Assembly: GCA_963693085.1 (NCBI GenBank)
Contig: OY856409.1
Coordinates: 298,882,558-298,946,557, forward strand
DNA from: Alisma plantago-aquatica
Taxonomy: Eukaryota > Streptophyta > Magnoliopsida > Alismatales > Alismataceae
Reading direction: 5' to 3'
DNA length: 64,000 nucleotides
The position numbers and the translations under genes are program-made. Positions 22,860 to 32,857 of the stretch are shown one piece after another; the stretch's first letter is position 1; every line of letters starts with the position of its first letter. Below the pieces are notes generated by a model. The model saw only the letters and a list, made by a program, of their open reading frames with translations, had not been told where the DNA came from and ran no database searches.

Positions 22860-25780
22860 TTATGATATGAGGTGCCTTGTTGGAATCATGTTTGGTGATG
22901 TGACATCTAATAGTGACTATGCTAGGGTTTGAGTGTTGCGACCACTACACTACTTTTGGGTGAGTGTAGTGACCACAACAAATGCCTTGGGTAGTGTTGT
23001 CTCGAACGCGATGACCTAGAGGTGAGGATGGTCGAAACAATTTTCCTCTAGTGGATTATCTCGACCGTGTATATGGTACTTAGGGTTTTGGTCGATACCA
23101 AGTGTGCATGAGATGTGTCTCAACTGAGACAAGGTGGTAGACAGCCTCGAAGGTCTATACACTTTGCTTGATAAACATAAATTTTTTGAATTATGCATGT
23201 GAGAAGAGATAAGACTATTTTCTTAGAGGGAATATATCCTATGATGGTCTATTATGTTGACACCTTATAAACATCTACTTCCCTCCTCCTTTGGATATAT
23301 AACCCCTTCTCTTCACATGAGAGCAATTTTTTGGCCCTACTCTCTTTCTCCTTCCTTGTGACTGACCTTGGATCTTTGGGAGCACGGAAGATCTATTCTT
23401 GAATCTTGGGTGGCTGACCCATCTTGCATGTTGACGATCTTGTGCTAGAATCAACCTTTGGTGGTGATACCTGGAGATTTCTTCTCTTTGTAAGTGATCT
23501 TAACTCTTGATTATGTTTCCCCTCTTTTGAAATCTCTTTTGTCTTCCTCCTTCATGGCCATGAGATTGTGGATCATCCATCGTGGCTTTTCTTGGAGGTG
23601 TCTTCTTCACAAAGGCCATAGATCATGTTTTGGCATGGTACCCAAGTGAGAAGAATACCTCTTCTTTCTTCTTCTTTGCTTCAACCTAGGGTTTGAGTTT
23701 TCTCTTTCCTTAAGCCCTCATATGACCATGGTATCTCTTTGTCTTTTTTAGATGATCCTTTGGTTGAAGTGTTAAAGCTTGGTTGGAGTTCTTGGAGCTT
23801 GTAATCTTGGGAGATTGGTTCTCTTCCAATCCGACGAGTTATATAACTTTTCTCACATCTATTACATGCATCTTAAACCTAATCATAGGTTGTTGTTCAG
23901 ATCATACAAACATGTTATTTATGGAAAAAGGAATGATAATGTTTAGGGTTTGATTTTATAGCATTTTTGAAGGGATTACTCTTCTTATAAACCCTAAAAT
24001 CAGAGTACCTGATTTTGTGTTGTTTAGGAGATGGATGTATTTATTTGAATCCCTATATATGGTACTGTAATATCTTATTTATGATTTGTTTATATTTACT
24101 AATAGAAGTTTTGATATCATTTACATGCACAAGAAATCTGGTTTCTAATCCCTCGATCATGATCTTCAAGTGACCTTTTATGACCCATGTTTAGGGTTTG
24201 ATGAGAATCATTGTATGGAAAGTTACCCCTATTGATGCTTGGTATTCTGGCTTTCCAATATTCTTTATTGACCAAGTTTGAACCTATTATGGGTTGGGCA
24301 TATGGATGTCTCAAGGATGTAACACCCCTTGGTCTTCCATCCTGGTCGGCACCCTTGCAAGTGGTTGTTTCGATGGCTACACCCTAAATCCTAAGGGTGG
24401 TCTCTATACTATTTGGTTGTGATGTAGAGTTCTTGCATTGTCACTTAACCTATCAGTTGACGTTTGTGATTAAAAAGGTCTAAGTACAATGGTCAAGATG
24501 TATGCTCAGGTTTTATTATGGTCATAATCGGTTAAGGTGGAGTTGGTTTTGGACGTAACACTATGATTGGTTTTGGGGTTGAGACATCTATACACATGCA
24601 TGTATATGGTCGTTATACCTTAGTGAGTCATGATCATGACACACCTTGAAGCATCATGGTCACGATGTCTCATTTGAGTGTACCTACTGTCATGGTCATA
24701 CGACTATGTTTTTGTGTCTCGGTTGTGACCATGATGTTGGTTTGGTTCGTGACCATGTGTTGTGGTTTGGTAGATACTCCCTTGAGTTGGTTCTGTACGA
24801 GACATGTTTTTATGTTGTCCACAATGCATTGTTGTGACGCTTGAATGCAACACTTGTTGGTATGGTGGAGTTTTAGTCGTGACACATTACCCCCATGGTA
24901 TCGGTCATGATATGTTGAGCTTTGTCTCAGCCGTGACACTGTGTTGTTTTGGGTCGAGACTCCCATGTGTTGCTTAGGGACGAGATGCCCTTGTGATGTT
25001 TTGGGTCGAGACACTTTGTGATGTGGTAGAGACATCTTATCTTGCTTAGGTCGAGACACCTTGACTTTGTTTTGGTCGTGATTCTCTTTAGGTGGTTCAA
25101 TTGTTACACCTAGAATGAATGTATTATGATTGTAACTAGGTTTGATGTTGGATTGTTACCATGTGTTGGTTTCGGTCAGAACCTTAACTCTAAAGGTTGA
25201 GGGTTCATACACCTAGATTGGATGTGTCTGTCATGACATGTTGCCCCTTGGTTTTGGTTGTGGCCATGGTGTGTTTTGTCGGTCATGACAACTTGACCTT
25301 AATGATGGTTGGTCGAGACACCTTGTTGATGGTGGATCTTGATACATGAAGGTGTTGCGGTCACGACACCATGTTTATGCATGATCGATACACTTATAAG
25401 ATATATGGTAGTGGTACATGAATCACATAATGAGATGGTAATCCTACACATGTATATGAAGGAGATACCAAGTTTTGTGCATAACATAGTCTAATCATGT
25501 TCCATTAATGATGTTAAAACCTAATTCAATTCCAAGAAAGTGAGAGATGACATAACCAGATTTTGGTGATTTGATCATGATATAAGACCCTAGTCAACTA
25601 TGGGTGTGAATTATAACTCTAATCCTAGGGTATGTTGTACTTGCTAAGTTTGTTTCCATAAATAACATGTGATTGTACTTTCTCTTTCCCACTAGTTTGG
25701 TTCTAACCTTGTAGGTTATTTAAGTGTCATAGCTTGTGAATGCTATGAAGATAATTAAAAGATATTAAGTGACAGTTGTG
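22860..25780 (+). other. repeat-like region with LTR-promoter-like layout, unassigned
   Basis: A GC-richer stretch with many GTCGAGAC and GTCATGAC words, a TATA-like box (TATATAA, 23296-23302) after a pyrimidine-rich run, then CT-rich leader-like sequence. This resembles the promoter part of a long Gypsy LTR. No second copy exists in the window, so it could be a solo or truncated LTR, or something else. No coding potential was seen. Confidence 0.35.
24895..25090. repeat. degenerate minisatellite, unit about 25 bp
   Basis: The core GGTCGAGAC (variants GGTCATGA, GCCGTGAC, GGACGAGAT, GGTAGAGAC, GGTCGTGAT) recurs at 24902, 24929, 24952, 24979, 25004, 25025, 25049 and 25074, spaced 21-27 bp. Similar words scatter on both sides (24600-25400) with looser spacing. 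Confidence 0.75.
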
Positions 25781-26070
25781 TGTAATGTCTCAGGATTTGA
25801 GGCCTCAGACAAAATCATCATAAAAGAAATGATTGGACTACCCATACCACCAAGGTGCATCTCCTTTTTAGGGATCCGATCACTAAGAACTCCATAGTTA
25901 ATCGTGCTCATCTTGGAGTAGTACTAGGATGGGTGACCAGTCGGGAAGTTGATCCTGGTTGGCATGTGAGTGAGAACAAAGTGTGCAGTTATGGCTAGTG
26001 GTGGTCTGTAGGGCTAGTCATCATTCTTGAAACTCTACCAGAGCCTTGGGCAGTTGACCCAGGTGTTACA
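25781..26070 (+). repeat. Cassandra 5' LTR with 5S rRNA-like segment
   Basis: Begins TGTAATGTC and ends TGTTACA. The 5S-like segment runs from about 25848 to 25962: GGATCCGATCA near 25872, an A-box-like AGTTAATCGTGCTC near 25897, and the C-box stretch 25917-25938. Confidence 0.9.
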
Positions 26071-26072
26071 AA

Positions 26073-26085
26073 TGGTATTAGAGAC
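26073..26085 (+). promoter_or_regulatory. Cassandra primer-binding site
   Basis: TGGTATTAGAGAC, 2 bp after the 5' LTR; one or two changes from the canonical initiator tRNA-Met complement TGGTATCAGAGC. Confidence 0.85.
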
Positions 26086-26329
26086 AATTCCCCTCTAGTA
26101 GGTGGGGCCCACATGGGTATGTGGAATGTGGCATGCTATTAAGTCATGTGGTCTAGGCAAGTTGGAAAGGGATATCTATTGAGATGAGTTGGAGCCGCCC
26201 TTGCACTTGTAGCCATGAATGGGAGATGGGTGTCCATGGGCCATTCTGGGTCTGCACTAAAACGAGGAAGAGATTTTAAGGTGTGTGGTTGAGCCTTGAT
26301 GAGGACTTCAAGAGTCTAAGTGGGGAGAT

Positions 26330-26603
26330 TTTAACGTCCTAGGATTTGAGGCCTCAGACTAAATGATCTTAAAAGGAACGATTGGACTACCCATACCACC
26401 AAGGTGCACCACCTTTTTAGGGAGCCTGTCACTAAGAAAACCATAATTAAGTGTGCTTAGCTTGGAGTAGTACTAGGATGGGTGACCAATTGGGAAGTTG
26501 ATCCTAGCTTGCATGTGAGAGAGGACAAAGCACACAGTTAAGGTTAGTGGTGGTCATTCTTGAAACTCTACCAGAGCCTTGGGTAGTGGGCCCAAGTGTT
26601 ACA
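26330..26603 (+). repeat. Cassandra 3' LTR with 5S rRNA-like segment
   Basis: Matches the 5' LTR from TTTAACGTCC (the initial TG is now TT) to TGTTACA. The 5S-like C box at about 26466-26487 is intact, while the upstream part is more eroded. A stretch of about 15 bp present in the 5' LTR is missing near 26545. Confidence 0.9.
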
Positions 26604-27545
26604 CTACGAGCCTTAATGAAGTGCATTGGAATCATAATAATGTGAATGTGCACATTTAGTCATAATATATAGTGCCTAGCCCTAATACACTCCAAACTTG
26701 TGGGAGGTAACGAAACTAGGGATTGGTAAATAAATAATGCCATGGAACTGTATGTGGTTAAGCATGAAACCCTAATTTGAGGGGACATGTGATGCATTGC
26801 TTACATTGCTTAAGGTGATTAGTATATTGTGATGTTTCCGCTCTCATATTTGTATAACATTGACCTTGCAGGTGAAATGATTGTCATAGATAATGATTGC
26901 TATGGTGTATACATGATATAATACAATTGATGCTTATATGCCTGATGAGGCATGAAGAGATAGTAATGAATTACAAGAATGATGTGATTGGTCTTATGCC
27001 ATAATAAAGGTTTGATGCCTAGTGAGAGGTGTATCCTCTAGTGATGTGATGAGGGGTTATTATCCTCAATAATGTTATAATGATGATAAGACTGATATGG
27101 TAGTATTAACAAGTAGTGATGTTGATGGACTTGTTTAAGGAAGTAAGACAGTGTTGTCCTAAGATGATGTGGCAAGTTCACACCTTAACGTTTTATATAT
27201 TTTGAAGTTGTTTCACAATTATTCTTTCTAGATTGAATTAGGGTTTTGTATGTCCACTTGTAAGACAGATCCTTAACTCACCCAATTGGCATGACTAATA
27301 AAGTGAAACCCTAATCATGTAGTTTCCATGTACCATAGATCCATCTTTAGCGTCAATATCTTGTTGGATGGTGAAACGAGTAAGTTGATGGGAAATTCAG
27401 AGCACCTATTATTGAATATGCGGGGTGCAAGTTGTATTATCTCCTTGTATCCTTAAATTTTTGAAATAGTGGTATGATGCTTTAATATAGAATGTCCATG
27501 TGTGAGCCTATTCTCTAGTGTTGTGCCATGTACCAAGGAAGCCTA
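26604..27545. other. unassigned DNA between Cassandra and the Copia element
   Basis: No gene or element recognised. It continues, after removal of the Copia element, into 35991 onward. Confidence 0.4.
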
Positions 27546-28276
27546 TGAAAACCTCTAGGGGGGGGTGAATAGAGTTTTATATATATTTTTAAAATAATTT
27601 AAACTCAAACAACCAAACTAAAGATTAAGAAGAGGAACACAGGTGTTTAGAGTGGTTCCACCTTAGCAAATACTAAGGAGTCAGTCCACTACCCGGTTGC
27701 TTACCCAACCGGGATTTTGAAAGTACTAAATTTTATTACCTCTCAAGGATGTTACATAAAATTTACAATACTTTCTAAACACCCTTTGGACAGCCTTCAC
27801 CTTGAAGTAGTCTTGCCAACCTCGAAGCAGCCTTCCTTGAAGTAACTTCAAGCTCCCCCTTGAAGTAGCCTTCCTCCCGAAGTAGCTTCCCGTCAAGACA
27901 GCCTTCTGAAGTAGTCCAAAGTCTTCCTCTTCACCACGAAGAGCTTCACCCTCTCCAATCCGCAGCCTCCTACCTGGAGTAGCAAGGAGAGTACAAGTAA
28001 TACAAGGAATAAGAAGGGAATAAAAGAAAATACAACTTATCCTTGTAGCTCAAGGCTTGATTTCCCTAGATCAAGCGTTTGGATTTTCCTAGCCAATATG
28101 ATGGACTTGTGATTGCTAGGGTTTGGAAAATCTAGCCTATAGGACGAGCTTGAGCTAAAGGGAAAATGGCCAATTGATCACAAAGCTCAGTTCACACAGA
28201 TTGCACAAGAGGGCTCAAGTATTTTCTCAAGTATAGCAAGTGTAAGAAGTGAGTTCTAGTGTCCTATGGCTTGTCC

Positions 28277-28284
28277 TATTTATA
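28277..28284 (-). promoter_or_regulatory. TATA box in the 3' LTR
   Basis: Minus-strand TATAAATA within CTATAAATAGGAC, identical in the 5' LTR. Confidence 0.75.
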
Positions 28285-28418
28285 GGAATAGCCTAAGTAT
28301 GCTTAAGGACATTCTAGACAACTTCTAGGGGGTTCCTAGTGCTTAACTAGCCGTTAGGAATAAGTTAGGCGCATTAGCAACGGCTAGTTAATTAATTCTA
28401 CAGTTGCTGTCAGAGACC

Positions 28419-28603
28419 ATCTCGGTCGAGGACTTGTCGACCGAGATGCCCGGTCGGTCGAGGAATTGTCGACCGACAGGCTCTCTGGATTAACGTTTAT
28501 TTGCAACTATCAACTGCTGTGTCTAACGGCTACTTTTGGATCTTTCTCGGTCGATAATGTGGTCGACCGAGAGTATCTCGGTCGAGGAGTTGGTCGACCG
28601 AGA
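28419..28603 (-). repeat. four palindromic hairpin modules in U3 (3' LTR)
   Basis: Four inverted repeats: 28419-28447 (11 bp arms, 7 nt loop), 28453-28477 (9 bp arms, 7 nt), 28545-28572 and 28576-28603 (10 bp arms, 8 nt). All have the core TCGGTCGA, 7-8 nt, TCGACCGA. They form two pairs about 70 bp apart and are dense in CpG in an AT-rich setting. Confidence 0.95.
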
Positions 28604-28922
28604 GAGATCCTGTTTTAAGGTTTCAAGTTAGGCACTAGTTATACGTATGTGTGCATAGGTGGTCCTATTGAATGGATGACTAAGGTGTTTAGCTAGGGAA
28701 AATCCAATGCTTGATTTACATGCGATTCTAAGTACTTGTACATTATAATTTTGTACAAGTTTTTACAATGATTATATTTGCATGAAAATATAAACACTTC
28801 ATGTTGGATTTCCCTTATAGTTGTGTCATCCTGCATACTCAAGTAGCTCGTCAGATAAATAAAAATGAAATGTTTGTCATAATCAAAACAGAGGGATTTT
28901 ATGGATGTCCATTTAGCCAACA

Positions 28923-29378
28923 ATCTCCCCCTTTTTGAAGATGACAAACATTTCCAAAATATGAATAGAGGAAATATAAAACATATAAATGCCATACCTT
29001 TAGATTGCTGTTTGGAACTTTTCCTCTTATTTGTATAATGTGTGCTTAGTATCCCCAATGACTTATGGAACATGAAATCCAGTTCATTTGGGAACATAGC
29101 AACTTTCAATGTAAAGCCAAGAGTATATTTTTGAAACTCATTGATTGAGTTTGTCATAAATATTTAAATTATAGTTTTATATATATCTCTCCCCCTTTGT
29201 CATTTCAAAAAGATAACCGTTTTACTAAAAAACTCCCCCTTAATTAGGTATCCCATCAAAAAACGAACGAAAAAGATATCCATTGAATAGCCAAAATGTA
29301 AAGACAACAATTTGCAAATTTCCAATTTAAACGTTCATATCAATTTTGATACTAATCATAAAAGCATAAGTATTTGTT
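28923..29378 (-). other. 3' untranslated region of the Copia element
   Basis: Lies between the pol stop and the 3' LTR. A minus-strand frame (28693-29157) starts here and runs into the LTR, but it has no membrane or envelope-like features that I can defend, so no env-like gene is called. Confidence 0.6.
28924..29242 (-). promoter_or_regulatory. multiple polypurine tracts upstream of the 3' LTR
   Basis: In element orientation the tract next to the LTR reads AAAAAGGGGGAGAT (28924-28937). Two more G-rich tracts occur at 29187-29199 (AAAGGGGGAGAGAT) and 29233-29242 (AGGGGGAGTT). Repeated tracts in this place are a known Sirevirus trait; the LTR-proximal one is the likely primer for plus-strand synthesis. 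Confidence 0.8.
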
Positions 29379-31502
29379 TTAAGAACCGCAGATATCAAAG
29401 AAAACATCCTCCAACGGAGTAATAAGTAGTTGCTTCCTAATGTTGTTGAATTGATCTAATGGAAGCGGTTTTGTAAAAATATCAGCCAATTGATTTTCCG
29501 TATCAACATGATGAAGGGAAACATGATTCTTTGAGATGTGATCCCTTAAGAAGTGATGACGGATTTCAATATGTTTGGCCCGGCTGTGTAAAATAGGATT
29601 ATGTGCTAAGTTTATGGCGCTTGTGTTGTCACAAAAAATAGGTGTAGATGAAAGATGAAAACCATAATCGCTTAAAACCTGTTGCATATAAAGCACTTGA
29701 GCACAACAAGACCCAACTGCCATATATTCAGCTTCGGTTGTAGATAGGGCAACCGTGTTTTGTTTCTTGCTAAACCAAGATACTAAGGCTCTACCTAATA
29801 AGAAACATCCACCACTAGTACTTTTACGATCAAGTCGACAACCGGCATAATCCGCATCAGTATATGCTTTAAACTCCAAGGATTGTCCTTTTGGATACCA
29901 TAAACCAAAACAAGTAGTGCCGGCTAGATATCGAAGAATTCGTTTAACCGCAAGAAAATGAGATTGCATAGGCTGGGATTGAAATCGAGCACAAAGACCA
30001 ACGGAAAACATAATGTCCGGTCGAGAAGCGGTTAAATATAACAAACTACCAATCATGGCTCTATATAAGGAATCATCAATAGGTTCCCCATTTTCATCCT
30101 TATCAATTTTAATAGAAGTAGCCATAGGAGTAGTAGCATGTTTGCATTGATCCATCCCAAAGCGTTTTAACAGTTCTTTAGTGTATTTTTCTTGGCTTAT
30201 AAAAATTCCAGCGGGTGTTTGCTTAATTTGAAAACCAAGAAAGAATGTTAATTCACCCATAAGGCTCATTTCAAATTCTTTTTGCATAATGTCACTGAAT
30301 TGTGTGCATAATGATTCATTTGAGGCACCAAAAATAATGTCATCAACATATATTTGCACAACTAAGAAATCAGATGCATATGTTTTGAAAAATAAAGTAG
30401 AATCTGAATTTCCAATAGAGAAACCATTATCAAAAAGATATGTCTTGAGCCGTTCATACCAAGTCCTAGGTGCTTGTTTTAGACTGTAAAGTGCCTTTTT
30501 AAGTTTATAAACATGATCGTCCTTTTCTGGTATTTTGAAGCCAGGTGGTTGAGCAACATAAACTTCTTCTTGTATGATGCCATTTAGAAATGCACTTTTG
30601 ACATCCATTTGATATAGCTGAATGTTTTTATGGGCAGCAATAGCTAGTAACATCCTAATAGCTTCAAGTCTAGCTACGGGTGCATATGTTTCATCAAAAT
30701 CTATTCCTTCTTGTTGATTATATCCTTGTGCAACTAACCGTGCTTTATTTCTTATGACTTCTCCTGCCTCATTAAGCTTGTTTCTAAAAACCCATTTAGT
30801 TCCTATGATAGTTTTATCTTGTGGTTTAGGAACTAAATCCCATACATCGTTTTTAGTGAATTGATTTAATTCTTCTTGCATGGCTATTATCCAGTAATCA
30901 TCCTTAAGAGCTTCGGATATTTTCTTAGGTTCAATGATAGAGACAAAAGCCATGTTTGCAACATCTTGGAAAGAGGACCTAGTTTTGACTTTATCATTTG
31001 GATCTCCAATAATTAGCTCTTGGGGATGATCCTTGATCAGCCTAGGTGTAGGTTGTGTTTCAACTGGAGGATCGGATGTGGGAGTTTTCTCATTATCATT
31101 GGGAATGGTTATAGTGTCAAACTGATTAGTAAGATCAATGATATCTAAATTTGTGGATTTTGATTCTTCATGAAAAGAAACATGAATGGATTCCTCAACT
31201 TTTCTAGAGATAGTGTTATATACCCTAAACGCTTTGCTAGAAGTAGAGTATCCCAAGAAGAATGCTTTGTGTGATTTAGAATCAAACTTGTCTCTATCAT
31301 CCTTGGTGTTTAAAATGTAACATGTAGAGCCAAAAGTATGGAAGTAGTCAACTCTAGGTTTCTTAGAGTGTATTATTTCATATGGAGTTTTCTTCAAGTG
31401 AGAGTGAACCGTGACTCTATTTAGCACATAACAAGCAGTGTTTACAGCTTCAGCCCAAAAGGTTTTAGGTGTGTTGTGTTCAAGCATCATGGTCCTAGCC
31501 AT
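29379..31502 (-). CDS. pol: Copia pol, downstream part: integrase C-terminus, reverse transcriptase, RNase H
   Basis: A 707-codon open frame read from the first Met after the in-frame stop. Residues 1-120 are the integrase C-terminal part. The RVT_2 reverse transcriptase spans about 219-465, with the first catalytic Asp in YQMDVKSAF (about 300) and the YVDD box at 385-388. RNase H lies at about 545-685, with [19 protein letters not shown] and the closing [16 protein letters not shown]. All key residues are present. It copies genomic RNA into DNA in virus-like particles. It shares its frame with the upstream 31515-32420 block, separated by TGA at 31515-31517, so in this copy it would need readthrough. 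Domain order PR-IN-RT-RH is that of Ty1/Copia. Confidence 0.95.
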   Translation of the reverse strand: MARTMMLEHNTPKTFWAEAVNTACYVLNRVTVHSHLKKTPYEIIHSKKPRVDYFHTFGSTCYILNTKDDRDKFDSKSHKAFFLGYSTSSKAFRVYNTISRKVEESIHVSFHEESKSTNLDIIDLTNQFDTITIPNDNEKTPTSDPPVETQPTPRLIKDHPQELIIGDPNDKVKTRSSFQDVANMAFVSIIEPKKISEALKDDYWIIAMQEELNQFTKNDVWDLVPKPQDKTIIGTKWVFRNKLNEAGEVIRNKARLVAQGYNQQEGIDFDETYAPVARLEAIRMLLAIAAHKNIQLYQMDVKSAFLNGIIQEEVYVAQPPGFKIPEKDDHVYKLKKALYSLKQAPRTWYERLKTYLFDNGFSIGNSDSTLFFKTYASDFLVVQIYVDDIIFGASNESLCTQFSDIMQKEFEMSLMGELTFFLGFQIKQTPAGIFISQEKYTKELLKRFGMDQCKHATTPMATSIKIDKDENGEPIDDSLYRAMIGSLLYLTASRPDIMFSVGLCARFQSQPMQSHFLAVKRILRYLAGTTCFGLWYPKGQSLEFKAYTDADYAGCRLDRKSTSGGCFLLGRALVSWFSKKQNTVALSTTEAEYMAVGSCCAQVLYMQQVLSDYGFHLSSTPIFCDNTSAINLAHNPILHSRAKHIEIRHHFLRDHISKNHVSLHHVDTENQLADIFTKPLPLDQFNNIRKQLLITPLEDVFFDICGS

Positions 31503-31514
31503 TTCTTGTAAAGA

Positions 31515-31517
31515 TCA
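31515..31517 (-). other. premature in-frame TGA in pol
   Basis: Codons on both sides (GTA GAA CGG AAA AAT, then TCT TTA CAA GAA ATG) keep the conserved Copia sequence in one frame. It is the only interruption seen in pol from the protease to the end. Confidence 0.93.
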
Positions 31518-32420
31518 ATTTTTCCGTTCTACAATACCATTTTGTTGTGGGGTGCGTGGAGCAGAGAAATTGTGAGTATACCCCTGAGAAGTACAAAAAG
31601 TTTCAAATGTATGATTTTCAAATTCTCCACCGTGATCACTTCTAATGGTACATATTTTATGTTGTAAAAGATTCTCAATCTTAGAACAAAATTGCATAAA
31701 GACATGAATAGTATCATCTTTAGTTGCAATAAAATGTACCCATGTAAATCTACTATAATCATCAACAATAACAAAACAGTATCGTTTACCACCAATAGAT
31801 TGTGTTCTCATTGGTCCAAATAAATCCATATGAATTAATTCTAAGGATCTACTGGTGCTAAGTACATGTTTTGATTTAAAAGATGTTTTGGTTTGCTTTC
31901 CCATTGTACAAGGTTCACAATTTGCAACTTGATCAAAAGACAAAGCAGGTAATCCACGAACAAGATCATATTTTACTAACTTTTTAATAGCATGTGAACT
32001 AGCATGACCAAGCTTTTTATGCCATAGTTGTAAGGTGTTTTCATTTGCAAGTAAGCATTTACCTACTACTGATTTCATAGAGTTTGGTTTAAGGATATAA
32101 AGATTTCCAACTCTATTTCCTTCATAAACAACAGTTGTAGTATTTTCTATCAATAATTTGCAGCAGGTTTTGTTAAATAACACATCATAACCACTATCAC
32201 ATAGTTGACTTACACTTATTAAGTTATGGTGCAATCCATCAACTAGTAGAACATTTTTGATTTCAAGATTTGTTCCAACATTACCTATTCCAACAATTTT
32301 GCCCTTACCATTGTCTCCAAAAGTAACCGTTCCACTTTTCTTTTCTTCAAAGGTTTGAAAGGCGTCCTTGTTCCCGGTCATATGTTTGGAGCAGCCACTA
32401 TCAACTACCCATTCCTGCAT
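31515..32420 (-). pseudogene. pol: Copia pol, upstream part: protease and integrase, ended by a premature TGA
   Basis: 301 codons. The aspartic protease motif WVVDSGCSKHMTG is at 4-16 with the catalytic Asp at 7. The GAG-pre-integrase zinc finger uses H134, H139, C168 and C171. The integrase core has D199 (HMDLFGP), D262 (RSDHGGEF) and E298 (NGIVERK), with the usual D,D-35-E spacing. The frame stops three codons after the catalytic Glu. In relatives an Arg (often CGA) follows KN here, so C-to-T change at a methylated CpG is a likely cause. Upstream in this frame a TAA at about 32427-32429 blocks extension, and pol is in the -1 frame relative to gag. Confidence 0.9.
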
Positions 32421-32857
32421 TAGAATTTAGATTTTGGTACCCATGTGATGGTCCGATAAGGTTAGAAACTTTTAAAATGCATATGTGTATAAAAGTTCTG
32501 ATACAGAAAACTAGTCGGTCGATAATTGTTCGACCGATATAATTCTCGGTCGACAATTTGTCGATCGAGCATGTTACTGTGTCACAATCAAAAAGAACAG
32601 AAATTTTTTCGGTTGACCAATTTTCGACCGAAATGAGTACTGGAAGATTTTCGATTTGTTAAAGACATCCAGTCGGTCGACAATACTTCGACCGACCCAG
32701 AGCTCGGTCGACAGTACTTCGACCGACGAAGTTTCTGTTTTATTACACCAATGCAGAAAAAATAATACCATTAAGCATAGCATCGTTTGTTGAGATAGGA
32801 CAATATAAATTGCAAAAAATTAAGTATTTTGTCATATCTCAACTTCATTCCATTCTT
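32421..32857 (-). other. gag-pol spacer with hairpin array
   Basis: 437 bp with stops in all useful frames. It carries five inverted repeats of the LTR motif (32515-32727) and a possible 3' splice site at its end: minus-strand TTCTAATGCAG followed by GAATGG at the start of the protease block. Short similar phrases flank it: TTTGGACCCCAAGACTC near gag's end and ATGGGTACCAAAATCT near the protease start. So it may be an intron or an insertion between duplicated sequence. No convincing donor site was identified. Confidence 0.6.
32515..32727 (-). repeat. five palindromic hairpin modules in the gag-pol spacer
   Basis: Inverted repeats at 32515-32537, 32545-32569, 32608-32633, 32672-32696 and 32703-32727. 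Each is a TCGGTCGA arm, a 7 nt loop and TCGACCGA; the second and third have one or two arm mismatches. They are the same module as in the LTRs. Confidence 0.93.

Larger units (their letters stand above)
25781..26603 (+). mobile_element. Cassandra-type TRIM carrying 5S rRNA sequence in its LTRs
   Basis: Two direct repeats (25781-26070 and 26330-26603) flank a 259 bp core. Each repeat holds a clear derivative of the 3' two thirds of plant 5S rRNA, including the fully conserved AGTAGTACTAGGATGGGTGACC internal promoter box (split here only by line breaks). After the 5' LTR, TGGTATTAGAGAC at 26073-26085 matches the initiator tRNA-Met primer site. GTGGGGAGA at 26320-26328 is the polypurine tract. 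Total length of 823 bp and no coding capacity match the Cassandra family of terminal-repeat retrotransposons in miniature. No clear target-site duplication (TTGTG versus CTACG). Confidence 0.93.
27546..28922 (-). repeat. 3' LTR of the Copia element
   Basis: Nearly identical to 34613-35990. Contains a TATA box at 28277-28284 and four hairpin modules at 28419-28603, which lie 135-320 bp upstream of the TATA box in element orientation, so in U3. Confidence 0.95.

Noticed and set aside
25848..25962. Genuine 5S rRNA gene
   Set aside because: Only the 3' two thirds resemble 5S, it is mutated, and it lies in both LTRs of a Cassandra element with PBS and PPT.
28693..29157. Envelope-like third gene of the Copia element
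   Set aside because: The frame runs across the LTR border and shows no signal peptide or membrane anchor pattern that I can defend.
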